A model generated the notes under the pieces. The model did no database searches, had not been told where the DNA came from, and saw nothing but the letters and a program-made list of their open reading frames with translations. This document shows positions 13,217 to 26,624 of a DNA stretch of 64,000 nt, in pieces. The first letter of the stretch is position 1; every line of letters begins with the position of its first letter. A program made the translations under genes and the position numbers. This DNA comes from Tetrahymena thermophila SB210 (taxonomy: Eukaryota > Ciliophora > Oligohymenophorea > Hymenostomatida > Tetrahymenidae): positions 310,001 through 374,000 of the forward strand of contig NW_002476407.1 of assembly GCF_000189635.1 (NCBI RefSeq), in the 5' to 3' direction.

Positions 13217-14414
13217 ATGAGAACTTAAGTTGTAAATCTTTGGAACTTCAATAATGTTTAAACTGCAGATAAAGAAGCTTAAATTAAATATGTAAATTAT
13301 CTGATTTGTAGTGTTGGGATCTGATTTTATCTGTCAAAATTTTATAAATGTAAATTAGGCATATTCAAAGCATTAATAATAGCTAAAATAACTTAATTCT
13401 TCAAAAAAAACTACATTTGACACAGAAGCCCCATATTAAAAGAAAAAGCGTAATGTAGCATATTCTAAACCTAATAAAGGTAATGTAAATAGCTTAAGAA
13501 ACTAGCATATGAATGTAAATTATTAACTAAAATATAGAGAGATAGTTTATAATTGAATAAGAAAATGGTGCATTAATTCATAAGATGATTGATGTGAAAA
13601 AAAAGGATGGAGAATACAGTAAAAAACTCTTAATAAAATCAATTTAAAGCTCTACAGCTCCTAAAAGCTTATTTCTACCTTTAAAATAGGCTACTGAAAA
13701 AAAAGTTAATTCTGAAAATATAGTATGAAATATTTTTTTAGTTAATAATTTATTTAACAATCTTGACTTTACTTAATAATATAGGCTATGACCATGCGTC
13801 TTAGAAATGCTAATTCAACTATTAATTTCAAAACATTTGATAAAGATTTTGCATAAAATATAAAATATAAATCTAATATCACTAATAGATCAAGTAAACA
13901 ATAATTAATTATAAATTTATTTATTTTACTTAAAACATTTGCAAAATTTAAATTATTATAATTATAGGGAGAATATATAATTGTTTTTTATTGAATGGAA
14001 GTTAAACATCTATGCTAGGAAAGAGTAGTCTTTCTTCTTCATTGTATTAATAGACAGGTAAAGTTTTTTTATATGAACAATCAAACTTTAATTTGATTTA
14101 ATAAAGGAAATATAAGACATGTTTCATAGGATGATAAAAGCAAATTCATAAATGCATACAATTTAGTAGATAGTCCTCCTAAATAAAACAAAAAAAGTAA
14201 AAAGTAGGAATAAAATGAACCGAATTAGCATGCTGAATAATAGCCTATTTAAGATAAAAAATAAGAAAACTAATCTTAGGAAGACCAAATAGAAGAACAA
14301 ATTGTTTAAAATTAATAACCTTCAAATGATTAAAATACTAATTAATAAGATTAACAAAAATAAAATGAAGGGGGTTAAAATAATAATTAAACTAGTGAAT
14401 AGTAATAAAAATGA
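13217..14414 (+). CDS. CFAP97/Hemingway-like (KIAA1430 domain) protein, tentative
   Basis: Six small exons, 13217-13291, 13359-13479, 13538-13722, 13785-13893, 13968-14057 and 14107-14414, join without a stop to give 295 residues. All five introns are 49-74 bp with GT and AG ends. Residues about 45-100 contain a DTEAP segment followed by a block of the form ERQFIIEQENGALIHKM then a DVKKKDGEY stretch. That matches the pattern of the KIAA1430/CFAP97 family, where a charged stretch is followed by I..EN..L..K. and a D.K..Y element. Members of that family are found in motile cilia and flagella. The C-terminal 90 residues are almost all Gln, Asn, Glu and Lys. The gene structure is well supported by frame; the family call is moderate. 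Confidence 0.7.
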
Positions 14415-16144
14415 TTATTTTTATAATAATTATGAACTAAACAAAAATTATTCTTTATTAATTTATAAAATATTTGTTTATATTTATAAATAAAATAATA
14501 AAAATATTTTAGTGTATCTAATTAAATACTTTCATTCCATTTAAACTAGTTAAAATTTATAAAATTAATTAAATAAGAGTTTATTTATACTCTAAAGACA
14601 ACATTGAATTTAGTATAAAAAATTCTTCAAATATGTTTATTTGTTATTCTCTAAAAATCATTTTTTATTTATCTAACTAAATACGTTTTAATAAATCTCA
14701 ATAATATTAATGAAAAATATAAATTAACATTCTTTTAACTAATTAATTGTAAATTTTAATATGATTTAGATTTTAAATTATAAAAACTATTAAATAAATT
14801 TATTTGTAAAGTATTGTGTATATATGATTTAGGGTAGAAATACCATAATATTAGTTTATATGATTTAAAATATATTATATAAATTATATTTATGAGTCTT
14901 ATTTATTTTTAGAAATATGAAATATAATTATTTTTAATTATCAATTCAACCAAAAATATTTATTCTTTTTTGATATAATTGCTTTTTAAAAATTTTATTT
15001 TAGTATTAATACAAATGTTAATTGAAATGTGCTAATATATTAGGAAATTAGATGTTTAATTTATTTAAAAATAGAAAAAATAAATAGCATTATTTTTTCA
15101 TTTAATTATTTAATAGAGTTTTTGAAAATTTAGCCACTTAAATATATTTTTTATTAACATATTTATCAATCAAATCTTTTATTTATTAAGCTAATTTAAA
15201 ATGGCATAATTATATTTAATTTTTAAATGCAACAATGCTTATTCTTTTTACAAGAATTATTTTTGAAAGTATTTAATTGCTTTATCTATATTCATATTTT
15301 AGATTAAAATATTTAAAAAAAATCTTTTAAAAATATTATTTTTCATTAATTTAATTTGAAAGAATTTTTGTTAATTTTGCCACTTAAATAAATTTTTAAT
15401 ATTTGTTACTCTAACTTTTAATAGAAATAGTTAAAATGTTATATTATTTAATTTTTAAAACAATTAAAATATTTTCTCTTTTAACTTTATAAAATATGTT
15501 AAAATTTTTTAATTTTTAATAAAAACTAAATTTATTTTGAACTTTATAAAAATTTCAATAATACAACAAAATCTAATTAAAGAAGATCTATTTACATATT
15601 TATCTTTTTACTGTATCTATCTATTGTTAATTTTAAATTTTTAAATTTGGAGGTAAAACTTCTGATCTTCAAATTTAAACAATAATTTTTAATAGATGGG
15701 TTTTAAAAAAAGTGCAGATTTTTATGATAATAAATAAGCAAGTAAGTGAATTGAATTATATAGCAACCTTAATAATTAATATAAAGTAAACGGTCTATTA
15801 AATAAATATTTGTATTTAAACATACTATGGGGAAAAGTTTATGCTTATTAATAACGAAAAAAGGCGAAGGAAAATTGGTTATTTTAAAATGAATGGATTG
15901 AGGTATGATTTTGGTTTGTTTATTTGAATGATTTTATGTTTAAGACGAAATGATTGAAAAGATTTAGTTGGAAAGAAGAAAATATTGAATTTTGAATAGT
16001 GAAACACTTTAAACTCGATGTACAATAGTTAATGAATGTAATTATACACAGACACTAAAAAATTTATATATAAATTAAATTGTTTTTTATATGAGTATAT
16101 TTGTATTTGAGTATTTTGGATTATTATTTGTTAGTTTAAGTTTT
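14415..16144. other. Intergenic between convergent 3' ends
   Basis: This 1.7-kb region lies between the ends of the CFAP97-like gene and the H4 gene, which converge here, so it should contain only terminators and 3' trailers. It is AT-rich with no clear RNA gene or repeat. Confidence 0.6.
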
Positions 16145-16456
16145 TCAACCACCGAAACCATAGAGGGTTCTGCCTTGTCTCTTAAGAGCGTAGACGACGT
16201 CCATAGCAGTGACGGTCTTTCTTCTGGCGTGTTCAGTGTAAGTAACAGCATCTCTAACAACGTTTTCTAAGAAAGACTTCAAGACTTGTCTGGAGTCATC
16301 ATAAATGAAAGAGGAAATTCTCTTAACACCACCTCTTCTAGCTAATCTTCTGATAGCGGGCTTAGTAATACCTTCAATGGAAGCCTTATTGGACTTTCTG
16401 GAGTGTCTCTTGGCTCCGACCTTACCCATACCTTTACCACCTTTTCCACCGGCCAT
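16145..16456 (-). CDS. HHF2: Histone H4
   Basis: A complete 103-codon frame encodes histone H4, which pairs with H3 to form the core tetramer of the nucleosome. The globular part is almost canonical ([40 protein letters not shown]). The N-terminal tail begins [17 protein letters not shown], lacking the arginine at position 3 that most eukaryotes have, as is known for Tetrahymena H4. The acetylatable lysines of the tail are present. The stop is TGA at 16145-16147. Codon choice is biased and GC-richer than the neighbours, typical of strongly expressed ciliate genes. It is divergent from H3 with 339 bp between the start codons, so the two share a promoter and are probably expressed together in S phase. 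The symbol assumes T. thermophila and the divergent H3-II/H4-II pair. Confidence 0.97.
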   Translation of the reverse strand: MAGGKGGKGMGKVGAKRHSRKSNKASIEGITKPAIRRLARRGGVKRISSFIYDDSRQVLKSFLENVVRDAVTYTEHARRKTVTAMDVVYALKRQGRTLYGFGG

Positions 16457-16795
16457 TTTTGCTGGATTATTATTTTTTTATTGTTATTTTTAATTAGATT
16501 ATTTATTTTTGTTTTAATGATTATCGTCTTTGGGGAAAGATCTCTTTTTTTTTAATATTATTTAATTATCCAAATTGCTCGGAGATCTCAAATTTGATTG
16601 GATAAAATCTCAAAAATCTGATTTCCTTTCAAATCATCCAATCAAAATTGTTCATATCTTCTCTTTCCAGGATTATGCCAAACATTTCAAATGATCTTGC
16701 CCTAATTGTTGTCGATAAAGAATTTTATTAAAAAAAAATAATAACCTTCAAAAGAAAAGTCAAAAAGACAATCCACTATAAATACATAAGCAAAA
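16457..16795. promoter_or_regulatory. Shared bidirectional H4/H3 promoter
   Basis: The 339 bp between the H4 and H3 start codons hold nested inverted elements. An inner 11-bp pair, TTTGATTGGAT at 16593-16603 and ATCCAATCAAA at 16636-16646, places CCAAT boxes in opposite orientations. An outer pair, TTATCG at 16521-16526 and CGATAA at 16713-16718, shares the same centre (about 16619.5). A third pair, GGAAAGA at 16534-16540 and TCTTTCC at 16662-16668, is offset. The symmetry suggests each gene sees the same set of sites. Binding by a CCAAT factor is inferred from the motif alone. Confidence 0.7.
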
Positions 16796-17206
<411 letters not shown>

Positions 17207-17542
17207 GCATAATATAACAACTAGTCTCTAAATAATCAACATACCACATATATAATCATTACTTAATTTATCAAAATATCATATGTATATTATAACTTTC
17301 GTGTGAGTACATAAAACCTTTTTTAGAGTTTTCGAGTTTTCAAAAAAGATAATCCAAAATAACTTCCTCCATATATATAAATATGCATATATATAAAAAT
17401 AATTATTAAATTCCACAATATAAAATTTATTTGTTTTTTTATTCAATATCATTCATTTGTATTTATTACTAAAAAGGTTTCTATCTTTAGCTAACTTATC
17501 CATGCAAAATTTATGAAATTTAATTCAAATTATGCGAAAAAG

Positions 17543-17560
17543 CAAACAAACAAACAAACA
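17543..17560. repeat. CAAA tetranucleotide microsatellite
   Basis: Four to five tandem copies of CAAA lie 340 bp downstream of the H3 stop codon. Confidence 0.85.
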
Positions 17561-20289
17561 TATTTTGCAATTTAATAAGTTTTAATAAAATTACTTATTT
17601 TATAAATACAAATAGTGAGCATCACCATACTTTTATTATTATATTTTATTTTATTTCCAATAAATAATGAATGAATGAATCTTGCAAATCCCTCCAAATC
17701 AAAATCAAAATTAATATTTATTTATATTTTTATTTAAAATTTACAACAATGTATCTTTATATTTTCTAAAATTTAAACTTTCAAATCCTAATTTAATATG
17801 TATTAAAAATTTTTATTGCTTACAACTAAATTTATTTAAATTAATATAAACAAGTTAATATTAAACTTTAGTTTTAATGATCATTTCATCTTATTTTTAG
17901 AAGATTAATTTCAAAACTTCTCCTCATTTAAATAATTGTAAAGTGGTTTTTTTCAGTAAAAACTATGTCAAAAGCTTGAGATTTTTAGAAATATATTTAT
18001 AAATTGACATCAAAAAATAGTTTTGAAGAAAAAATTGTTTATCATCTGTTTAAAATATTTGTTGATTATAAAATAAGACTTAAATTTAAAATATCATTAC
18101 CATATTATCTAAAAATAAAAATGAAATTGTATTGACTATTTATGAATTAATAAGTAAAAAATAGATAAAATAGATATTAACTCTATAATTTCTTAACTTT
18201 TCTTTACAACTTTGTAAAATTTTATGAAAATTGATTTGGTAAAACACGAAATTTTAAATACGCTCATATTTTTATTACTAATATCTTTATCATTGTTTTA
18301 AACTTGTAATATTTTTCAAAACTCTTTAAAAAAGAATAAATCTTTAAAAGCTATCAACAAAATATTTTTGAAATTATTTTAGAACTTCTAATTTAATATA
18401 AATTTTAAAAATAAAAAAATTTTGCATTATCTACAAAAAATTTATTTTAATAATTTTTCATGTTAAAAATATTTAGTTTTATGATTAATAAATATAAATA
18501 AGTTTAAGATAAAAATGTACTTTTAAAAAATTATTTTTTACTTCAAAAGTATTGAAAATTATTTTAAATTATTTAAATAGTTAAGCAATTTTTAATTGTT
18601 ATTTAATCGATAAATAAGTAACAATTTTTAATTTTAATTTTTATATGATAACTACAATTTATTTTCAAGAAATAAAAATCATGTTTTTTATAAAAAAGAT
18701 TGTTAATCAATTTTATCAATATTTCATTTTAAACTTTAAACTTTAGAATATTTTTTTTAAAAAAAAATATTAAATAACATAAAATTTATTTTACTTAAAC
18801 TTTTAATTATTTTTTAGTTGCAAAATGTAACATTAATAATTCAATAATCGTTTCAATTTTTTTCATTTTTATATCTTTTATGGCTATTGGTCATGAATTA
18901 CTTATTAGTATATTGATATAGACAATACATTATCAAAAACATATTTGTGGATATTTCATTTACATGAGAGTAATCTGATATAGATTTTATAATATTTAAA
19001 TATATTTCACCAAATTGCACTTTTTATTATATAACTTATCTTTTTTGATATTTTTCATTTTACTTTTGGATATTTAAAATGATTTTTTCAAAAAAAAAAT
19101 GTAAAAAGATAATTTTATTAACAAAATATTTGACTTCTCATTGCGAATTTTTATCTAATAAAAAGTCATTTGTTTATGGGCAATTAATTTTCTCAAAATT
19201 TCATTTTGTCTAGTCTTTTTTGGTTATATATTTGAAAGGATATTAATAAATTCGAAATATGGTTCATAATATAGACAAATAATGTAAAGAATTTAATAAA
19301 ATTTCTCAAAATTAGATTATATTAACTTTGATAAGAATCTAAATTCTAAAAGATATTAAATTTTTACTCTAAAAATTAAACTATTTTTACTTTAAACAAC
19401 TAAAATGTTTTAAAAGTTGTTCTAATATTTTCTTATTATTGATTAATTCCTTATTTTCATACGAAAATAAGCTAGATATATATTTACTCAAAGCTATTCA
19501 GCATTTGTAAGAAATGAGCAGAATTTTTATTTTTTATCTATCAAAAATTAGATTTTTAATTTAGAGAGATGAGAGAGAAAAATATGACCAAAAGCAATAA
19601 TTAAAGTAGACAAAATATCAAAAAGAACTATTTTTCAATGTATTTTAGTGAGATCAAATAAAAAACCCTTTCGAAAATGAATATTTTCTATTTTTTGTAA
19701 ACAAATAATTCACTAAAAATCTAAATCAAATAATATTTATAGACTGACTGCTTTAAGATATTCATTTTTTTAAGTTAGTGTAAAATTAAATTGAATAACC
19801 ATCATCCTCACCCTTAATTGAGGAAATCATAAATTATGTTTAAATAACCACGAAAAAAATAGAATTCCTACTTGATTCACAAAAGAAGCGATATTATCTA
19901 TTTTGCCTCTAAATTATAAAACTTAAATAAAAACAAAATTAACCTATTTGAAAAAAAAAATCAACTCTGTGAGAATAGAAATTAAATTATCAATTTGATA
20001 ATTTCCATTTAATTTTGAATATAAAAGATTACATTCAGTTTGTGTATTAATAATTAGAGTTTAAAAGAATTTTATCCGAAAATAAGCAAAACTTTTCAAA
20101 AAACTTTATAAATTCAATAAGAAAAAATCAATTTCGAAAATACAACATGCTATATGATTAAATCTAATAACATTTATACAGAATTAATAAATATGTGCGC
20201 ATTTTTCTATGTTTGAGGTTAATTACTTTTAATATTATTTAATTTTTGATAATCATTAAAATTTTTAATAACTTTTCTAATCAAGTCTT

Positions 20290-20575
20290 TTTAAAAAATG
20301 GGACTTAACTATTCTTTCCTTATTATAAATGTGAGGGAAATCATTAAATATATGTAAACCTATTTATTATTTTCCCTTGTTTTGTGTGGTAATAAGTGTA
20401 ATAAAACAGTATGAAAAGGAGGAAATGTGTAAGAGTTATATAGGATTACAGAATAAAAAAGAATTTCTGATGGAAACACCAAAAAATACGGGTAGGGACT
20501 TAAGGGAATTAAAATCAAAATTATATATTACCTTTAAACATTATATTGCAATTCGAAATTAATGACTGATCCTGA
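20290..20575 (+). other. GC-richer island with a short open frame; possible RNA gene or small ORF
   Basis: This segment is less AT-rich than everything around it. In the ciliate code one frame is open from 20335 to a TGA at 20563-20565 and contains an ATG at about 20425 followed by some 45 codons. The peptide shows no recognised motif. Short inverted elements (AGGGAAAT near 20335 and ATTTTCCC near 20369) and TGATG/CTGA boxes near 20565-20587 could also belong to a structured RNA. The evidence does not decide between a small gene, an RNA gene and chance. Confidence 0.25.
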
Positions 20576-22043
20576 CTGATGAATTCAGATTTATAGCATC
20601 TATAACTATTCTCTCTAAATAAATATTCTTAAGCATAATTTATAGCACTTTTCATCATATTATGAAAACAAAACTCAAAGTAAGGAACTCAACTTTCTTT
20701 TAAATAAAATGCATATAAAAATTATATATTTTTGCACTATTTTGTTATTTATTACTAAATTTTATTATTTATTCCTCTCTGTTTAATCCATTTACGAAAT
20801 TCTAAGCATTTCAAAGATAAATTTTTCTTAAATAATTATGGAAAATTATGAAAAAAATGTCAAAACCCATATTTTGTAAATGCTTTTTATCATCATTTGC
20901 ATTTACTATGATTTTTGCAATATAAAACCACATTTATGTTGAAAAATACTTGGCTTATTATCATCATAATTATCCAATTTTTATGAGTTTTAAAATAATC
21001 AAAAAAGAAAAAGGTTTTTAATTTATATTATTGTTCTAAATGGGGTTCTCATTAAATTATTTTATTAAAATATATATAATCTTGAGATCATTTTAGTTGT
21101 ATATAATCACAGTGATAATCAATTAGCCATTAACATCATCAAATTTAAGCTGTAATGACATATAAGATTTTTTTTTCTTTTACCAAAAATAATGAGATCA
21201 AATTATACATGTATAAACTAGTTTGTCATAGTTTTTACAAGTTTCAAACCAAAATGATTTTTAACTTAAAAATAATCATAATTTTGATAATATTTAAAGC
21301 TATTGATTATAGGAAAATATTTTAAAGTTCTGATTCCACCAAATTTAAATGTTAAAGTTTAAAATAAAAATTTTCATAATAAAGTTTAATCATAAATTTA
21401 AGCTCAATATTTTTGAATATTATTAAAGCATTTAAAAAATCTGTTAAGAATTTTAATGAATAAAACCTAATTATTAAATTAGCTAAAAGCATTTTGAGTG
21501 CTTTTTCCCATTAAATCCAAATATTCATATTGAAGAAAATTTAAAAGCCCTCAAAGGAATTTTTATTAGATTGAAAAGGAGAAGAAGAATATATAATTTT
21601 TACAAAATATGGGATTATGATAGTTATATAGTAAAAGATACTTTGAGATCAAATAATCGGTAGTTAGGTAGGTAATGCATGATATGTAAATTGAACGAAA
21701 TAAATACTTTTCGTTTTGATAAAATATTGACTACATTCGAATAGACAAAATTTTCCATTTTTTAATGAATGTTTTTGCATAGAGATAGATAGATATTTTA
21801 ATGAAAATTATCTATAACATTGGTATAAAAGAAAAATTGTTAATTATAATTAAAAATGAAACCAACAATTTAAATATCAACTTCAAATTCTATTAAAACT
21901 CTAACACTGTTATTTACAATCTTTTTTGCCATTATCCCTTTTCTAAAATGTTTTATTTAAAAATTTTTGTATTTACTTTATAGAAAAGAAAAAAATTTAT
22001 TCTTCCTCAGATTTCTATCCGAAAAATTAAAAAATCTAATGAC

Positions 22044-22060
22044 TCTATCTATCTATCTAT
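22044..22060. repeat. ATCT microsatellite
   Basis: Four tandem ATCT units lie in the gene-poor stretch. Confidence 0.85.
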
Positions 22061-23313
22061 ATATCTGTGAGCGCTTTAAGAATCCAATTATTAATTATTT
22101 GAATTTCTTAAATTGATAGAGATATTTTTAACTTAATTGAAATATAGCTAAAATTCATAAATAATTTAGATAGACAATTTAATTTTACAAATTTTTATTC
22201 AGCGCTCATGAAAATGTGTAGATTTGGTTTTTATTACATTTTTTATTGAAAACTATTTTTATTTTTTTATTTTTGTCTTTTAAGAATTAAAATTTGTTTT
22301 AGTAAATTATTGATAGATTAAATGTAGAGAAATATAGATATTTATGGTATTCTTCCAACAAATTTGCTTCTTTTTAAAGCACAATTTTTTTAAAGAGCTT
22401 TAATTACCTAGCAAAGAGGGTATTTATAATTAAATGCTTACAACAAAATATTTCTGTTCTAAAAATAATTTTAAAATTCGAAATGGTAATCCATCATTAA
22501 ATAGCACAATTATAAGCTCTTACATTGCACACATGTGTTTTTTTTAAATATGTGAAGATATTTTTTTCATTTAAATAGCATAATAATGTGTTTATTAAAG
22601 AAATTTTTATTTATTTATTTATTTGTTTGAATATAAGAATAAAAAGGAAAAATTTTAAAAAATATTTTGCAATCAAAGTTGGTAATTGAGTATAAATTTC
22701 ATAAAATAATATCATATTATAAATGCTAGACAAGAGTGTATTTGAAAGTATTGGTATAGATCGTTAAGAGCTAACAATTACACAAAAACTACTCTATATT
22801 TAATAGATGATGTGAGAATAAATAAATGTGCAAAAAGGGGAAAGATAGAGAGATGGATAATCAATATCCATCAAAAAGCAAATAGAGAAATATGAACAAT
22901 TAGTTTAGCAATAGAAGCTATACATGTAGTAAGAATGATAAGGAAATATTTTATTTTTGTTTTAAACCAGTATGAATAGCTAAACTGCATTTCATACTTA
23001 GTTATATTCATTCATTCAATCATTTATTTGATGTTTTCTGAGTCAAGTATTTTTGAGTTTTATTTTTTTTAAATTTCATCTATGCATTTAAATAAATATT
23101 TATAAGAAGCTTTTGAGAGATCAAATAATTAGATAGACTATGAAATTTGCAAAATATACTTCAAGAAAATGTATAAATAGTATGCATGTGTTTTTGCAAG
23201 TTCATAAATTTAAAGCTAAAAATGGATGAGTTATTTCAAAGTGATTTTGAAAATGTTAAGATTTTTACATTAATTATTTTATATATAAAATAAATTTTAC
23301 GAATAAATTAAGT

Positions 23314-23375
23314 AAAGTTAGTTAGTTATTTATTTAGTTAGTTAGTCAGTTAGTTGTTTGTTTGTTTGTTAGTAA
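23314..23375. repeat. TTAG/TTTG compound microsatellite
   Basis: Runs of GTTA and then GTTT units fill about 60 bp just downstream of the minus-strand gene's 3' end. Confidence 0.8.
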
Positions 23376-23639
23376 GTTTTTATTTTTGATCATTTTTGTT
23401 TATTCAATTTTTCGAATCAGTGAGCTTCTTTACAAATGTTAATTATTGCTCATAAATGTTATTAAAGTAGTTTTTATTTGTATTTTTGAAGTATAATTTT
23501 TATAAGTTTTCTTCAATTTTATATTTTTTTATTACTATAGTAAATTATTTATTTTTTGTTTTCCTTTTTATTTTTAAATTATTAATTCAGTCGGTTTTCA
23601 CTTTCTAGTAAATTTTTCTCATATTAGATTTTATTTTAC

Positions 23640-25349
23640 TCACTTTGTTTGCTTTAATCCTTTGAAATTAGCAGGGTCAGAAACTCCTCTAATCCAATTC
23701 TCCTTAAAAAGCAAGTATTCACTCTTTTCAATTAATTTAGGGGAACTGTTCACATATTTTTCAAAGTGATTTTCAAAGAAATCAACGGCAGTTGGAATAA
23801 ATTTAGAATTTTCAATTAAAAATGAACGAAGCTAATTGAGCCAATCAATCTTCTCTACCTTGGCACCATAGCTTCTTAAGTACTTGCATACAGCATTGCA
23901 TACAGGTCTAATCATACTTTTAGTAATACGAGCAAATTTCTTCTACTTTCCATCACTTCCCTTGTAATACAAAGTCTTTTTTCCTCTTTTACGATCTTCC
24001 TTTTATTCTACTATTCTCTCAGTTTCTAATTTTATAGCTAGAGGAGACTAAGCTTCTTTGCTTTTTTCCTTCTTTTTGCAGATTCTCTTCTTCTTGTCCA
24101 CTTTCTTACAGCTCTTAGATTCTTCATCATCATTTACAGTGCTATCGATATTACTTGCACTTACAATATTGTTTTGCTAATTTTAATTGAAATAAGTATG
24201 GCTTCTTGTGCTGCAATCACGATTGCTGACTTAATCGATTCCCTTGAAGTTGAAATTTTCATTTTATTCATCTTAATAAGGGAATCCATTGAGATTATAG
24301 TATTATTCTTGCTTGGGATTAAAATTACCAGTAGACTAAGTTTCCTCTTCTTTCTTGGTATTTATTTATAAATTGATTTCTTCTGCTATGTTTTGGAATT
24401 AATCTTATTAAGGGTAATTTGAGATAATTTAATTCTATTTAATAAGACTAAAGATTTAGTTTTAACTTTATGAAGCAATACCATTTTAGGAAGATTATGA
24501 TTATTAGAAACCAGCTAAGTTGAAGCTGTTATCGAATTGATAGCTCTTGCCAGACTCTGCAAATCTGGTTTATTAGATTCTTTAAGATCTTTCGAATGAT
24601 ATATCTTAGAGGAAATGAGCAGGAATTTCATTTTGAATTCCATCAACAATAGAATCAGCTTTCATAAGTTGAGGGATATCAGCAAACATATTTTGGTTAA
24701 CATTGTTCATGTTTTGGCAGAGTCCTAATTAATTTTATTATTATTGTTATTGGCCAGCACAGTCTTAAGGATATATATTATTATTAATTCCTTGGGTGAA
24801 AGGATTTACGCTGGGACTGCAATCAAAAAAGAAAGAGAGACATTTATCTCCTTGATTATTATTTTTAGAATTGTTTGATTAATTATTTCCAAATTAATTC
24901 TTTGAGGAATGACGATTAAATAAATTATTATTGAAGCTATTATTAGGTTTATCATTGAAAAAATCAAAATTTTAGGTATTTTAAAATAATTATTCTTATT
25001 AATCGCAGAAACAGTACTCCTTCTTTATAATATATGCATAATCGTTGCGAGGTGAAGAAGGCTCCTAGTCAAAAGAGTTCATAAAAAAGTTAGGATCGTT
25101 ATTATTACCGCATTCTCCAAAGACATTCAAAGTGTTAATTTTGATATTATTAGGTAATTACGAAGAATTGAAAGAGTTTGAGTAAAGAATACCATTTTGA
25201 GGGAGACTTGAGGTAGTATTGAAGTAGTTTTGAGTTTAGATATTGTTAGCATTTTATTAAAGATTATAATTAAAGTTGCATTCTTCCATCACCAAGCCAC
25301 TTAAAGCAGCAGGAGTGTTGACTAAAGTTTGTTAGATTTTGTCAGACAT
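23640..25349 (-). CDS. Unrecognised protein with basic tract and conserved-looking C-terminal domain
   Basis: A single exon of 570 codons gives 569 residues, with ATG at 25347-25349 and TGA at 23640-23642. Residues 1-400 are Asn/Gln/Phe-rich and probably disordered. Residues about 413-430 are a lysine-rich tract (KKVDKKKRICKKKEKSK) that resembles a nuclear-localisation signal. From about residue 450 to the end the composition changes to that of a folded domain. It includes ARITKSMIRPVCNAVCKYLR and EKIDWLNQLRSFLIENSKF, with two Trp, spaced Cys and alternating hydrophobic positions, and no low-complexity runs. I do not recognise this domain. The layout (disordered activation-like N-terminus, basic patch, compact C-terminus) is compatible with a DNA-binding or transcription-related protein, but that is inference only. 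Confidence 0.85.
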
Positions 25350-26487
25350 TGATAGTAGTTTTTCTAAGGTTATAAAAAATATTAAAGTTGTTTGGTTGAG
25401 TAGGTGGATGAGTGATTGAGATGTTTAGGTGCTGTTTAGGCAATGTGATTTTGACTTTGAGTCTATTAAAAATGATAATTAGTCAATTATTGGTTTTTTT
25501 TAATTTATTGATTTTTATTTTTATTTTTTGTTTATGAAAAGTCAATTTAGTGAGGTCTTTAAATTAATTTAGTTTTTGGGTATATTTCTCTCAGTTATTT
25601 AGTTATTTAAGATAATCGCTCAAAACTTCAAGATAGAGTTGATTAATTTAAGACCCAAGATAGGTTTTTCTAATTCTTTTAAATTTTGACAAATATATCA
25701 ATCTAACCCGTTCAATTATAAATTTAGTATATTCTAAAAGTAATTTTCTTTAGAAAAGCTGACTAATTGGAAAAGATTACTTTATTATTTATTCATTGAT
25801 TATAATTTTGACTATTAGTTGCATTTGCATTCATAGGAACAATAATTTTTAAAATCAAACAAGAAGAAAGAATACTTTATATAAATATTTTAGTAACTTA
25901 TGCTATCTTGATAATTTTAGTTTTCTATTCCATATTCATACACAGTAATTTTAATTAAACCAATCGATTTCTAATTACCATTTATCTATACTAATAATTT
26001 AGCAGATTCGATATGTGCCCGCCTAATAATTAAAGTGTCGGAAAGATCTAGCATTTTGTCAATTTCTAATAAGAAGTTACAAGACAAAAATAAAATTATA
26101 TCAAAAAATTTATATTTTAATATTTAATAAGATTATTTTCCAAATGTAAACTTCGAAATTAGTTAAACAATTTTGTAGATTCTTTCAATAAATTAAGAAT
26201 CATTTAACAAATCCGTTAATAAATTTTTATTTACAAACAAATATTAACAATGAAAGCTACGAATTCATATAAGAATTAGTTCGACTTTTTTTAGAATTGA
26301 TTCATTCGTTGTGTTGGTGTTTTACACCAAATTTTTAATAATAATATAAAAAATTAACTTTCATTATTATAATCCTAATTTACGTTTTAATTTTGAATTA
26401 TAGTTTTTACTTCTTTTTATAATAGTGGAGAAAAGAATCTATTGATTGTAAAACTTCGTTTATATACTTTTATTATTTGTTTATTTT

Positions 26488-26530
26488 ATTGATTGATTGA
26501 TTAATGGATAGATAGATAGATTGATTGATT
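26488..26530. repeat. ATTG and GATA compound microsatellite
   Basis: Three ATTG units, a short spacer, four GATA units and further ATTG units follow each other in this order. Confidence 0.85.
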
Positions 26531-26624
26531 CTCTTTTTGCAAAATTTAGATTATACCTTTAAGAAAAATTAGTATTCGAAATTAATAGCCAAAAAGCTTT
26601 ATTTATGATATAATTTACTTTTTA

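Larger units (their letters stand above)
17207..23639. other. Gene-poor AT-rich stretch
   Basis: About 6.4 kb between the H3 gene and the next gene holds no convincing coding region on either strand in the ciliate code. It has scattered microsatellites (CAAA at 17543-17560, ATCT at 22044-22060, TTAG/TTTG at 23314-23375) and long A/T runs. The most structured part is about 20300-20570, described separately. No tRNA or snRNA could be identified by eye. Confidence 0.55.

Noticed and set aside
16777..16784. TATAAATA near the H3 start codon
   Set aside because: It is only about 12 bp before the ATG, too close to act as a TATA box with any leader.
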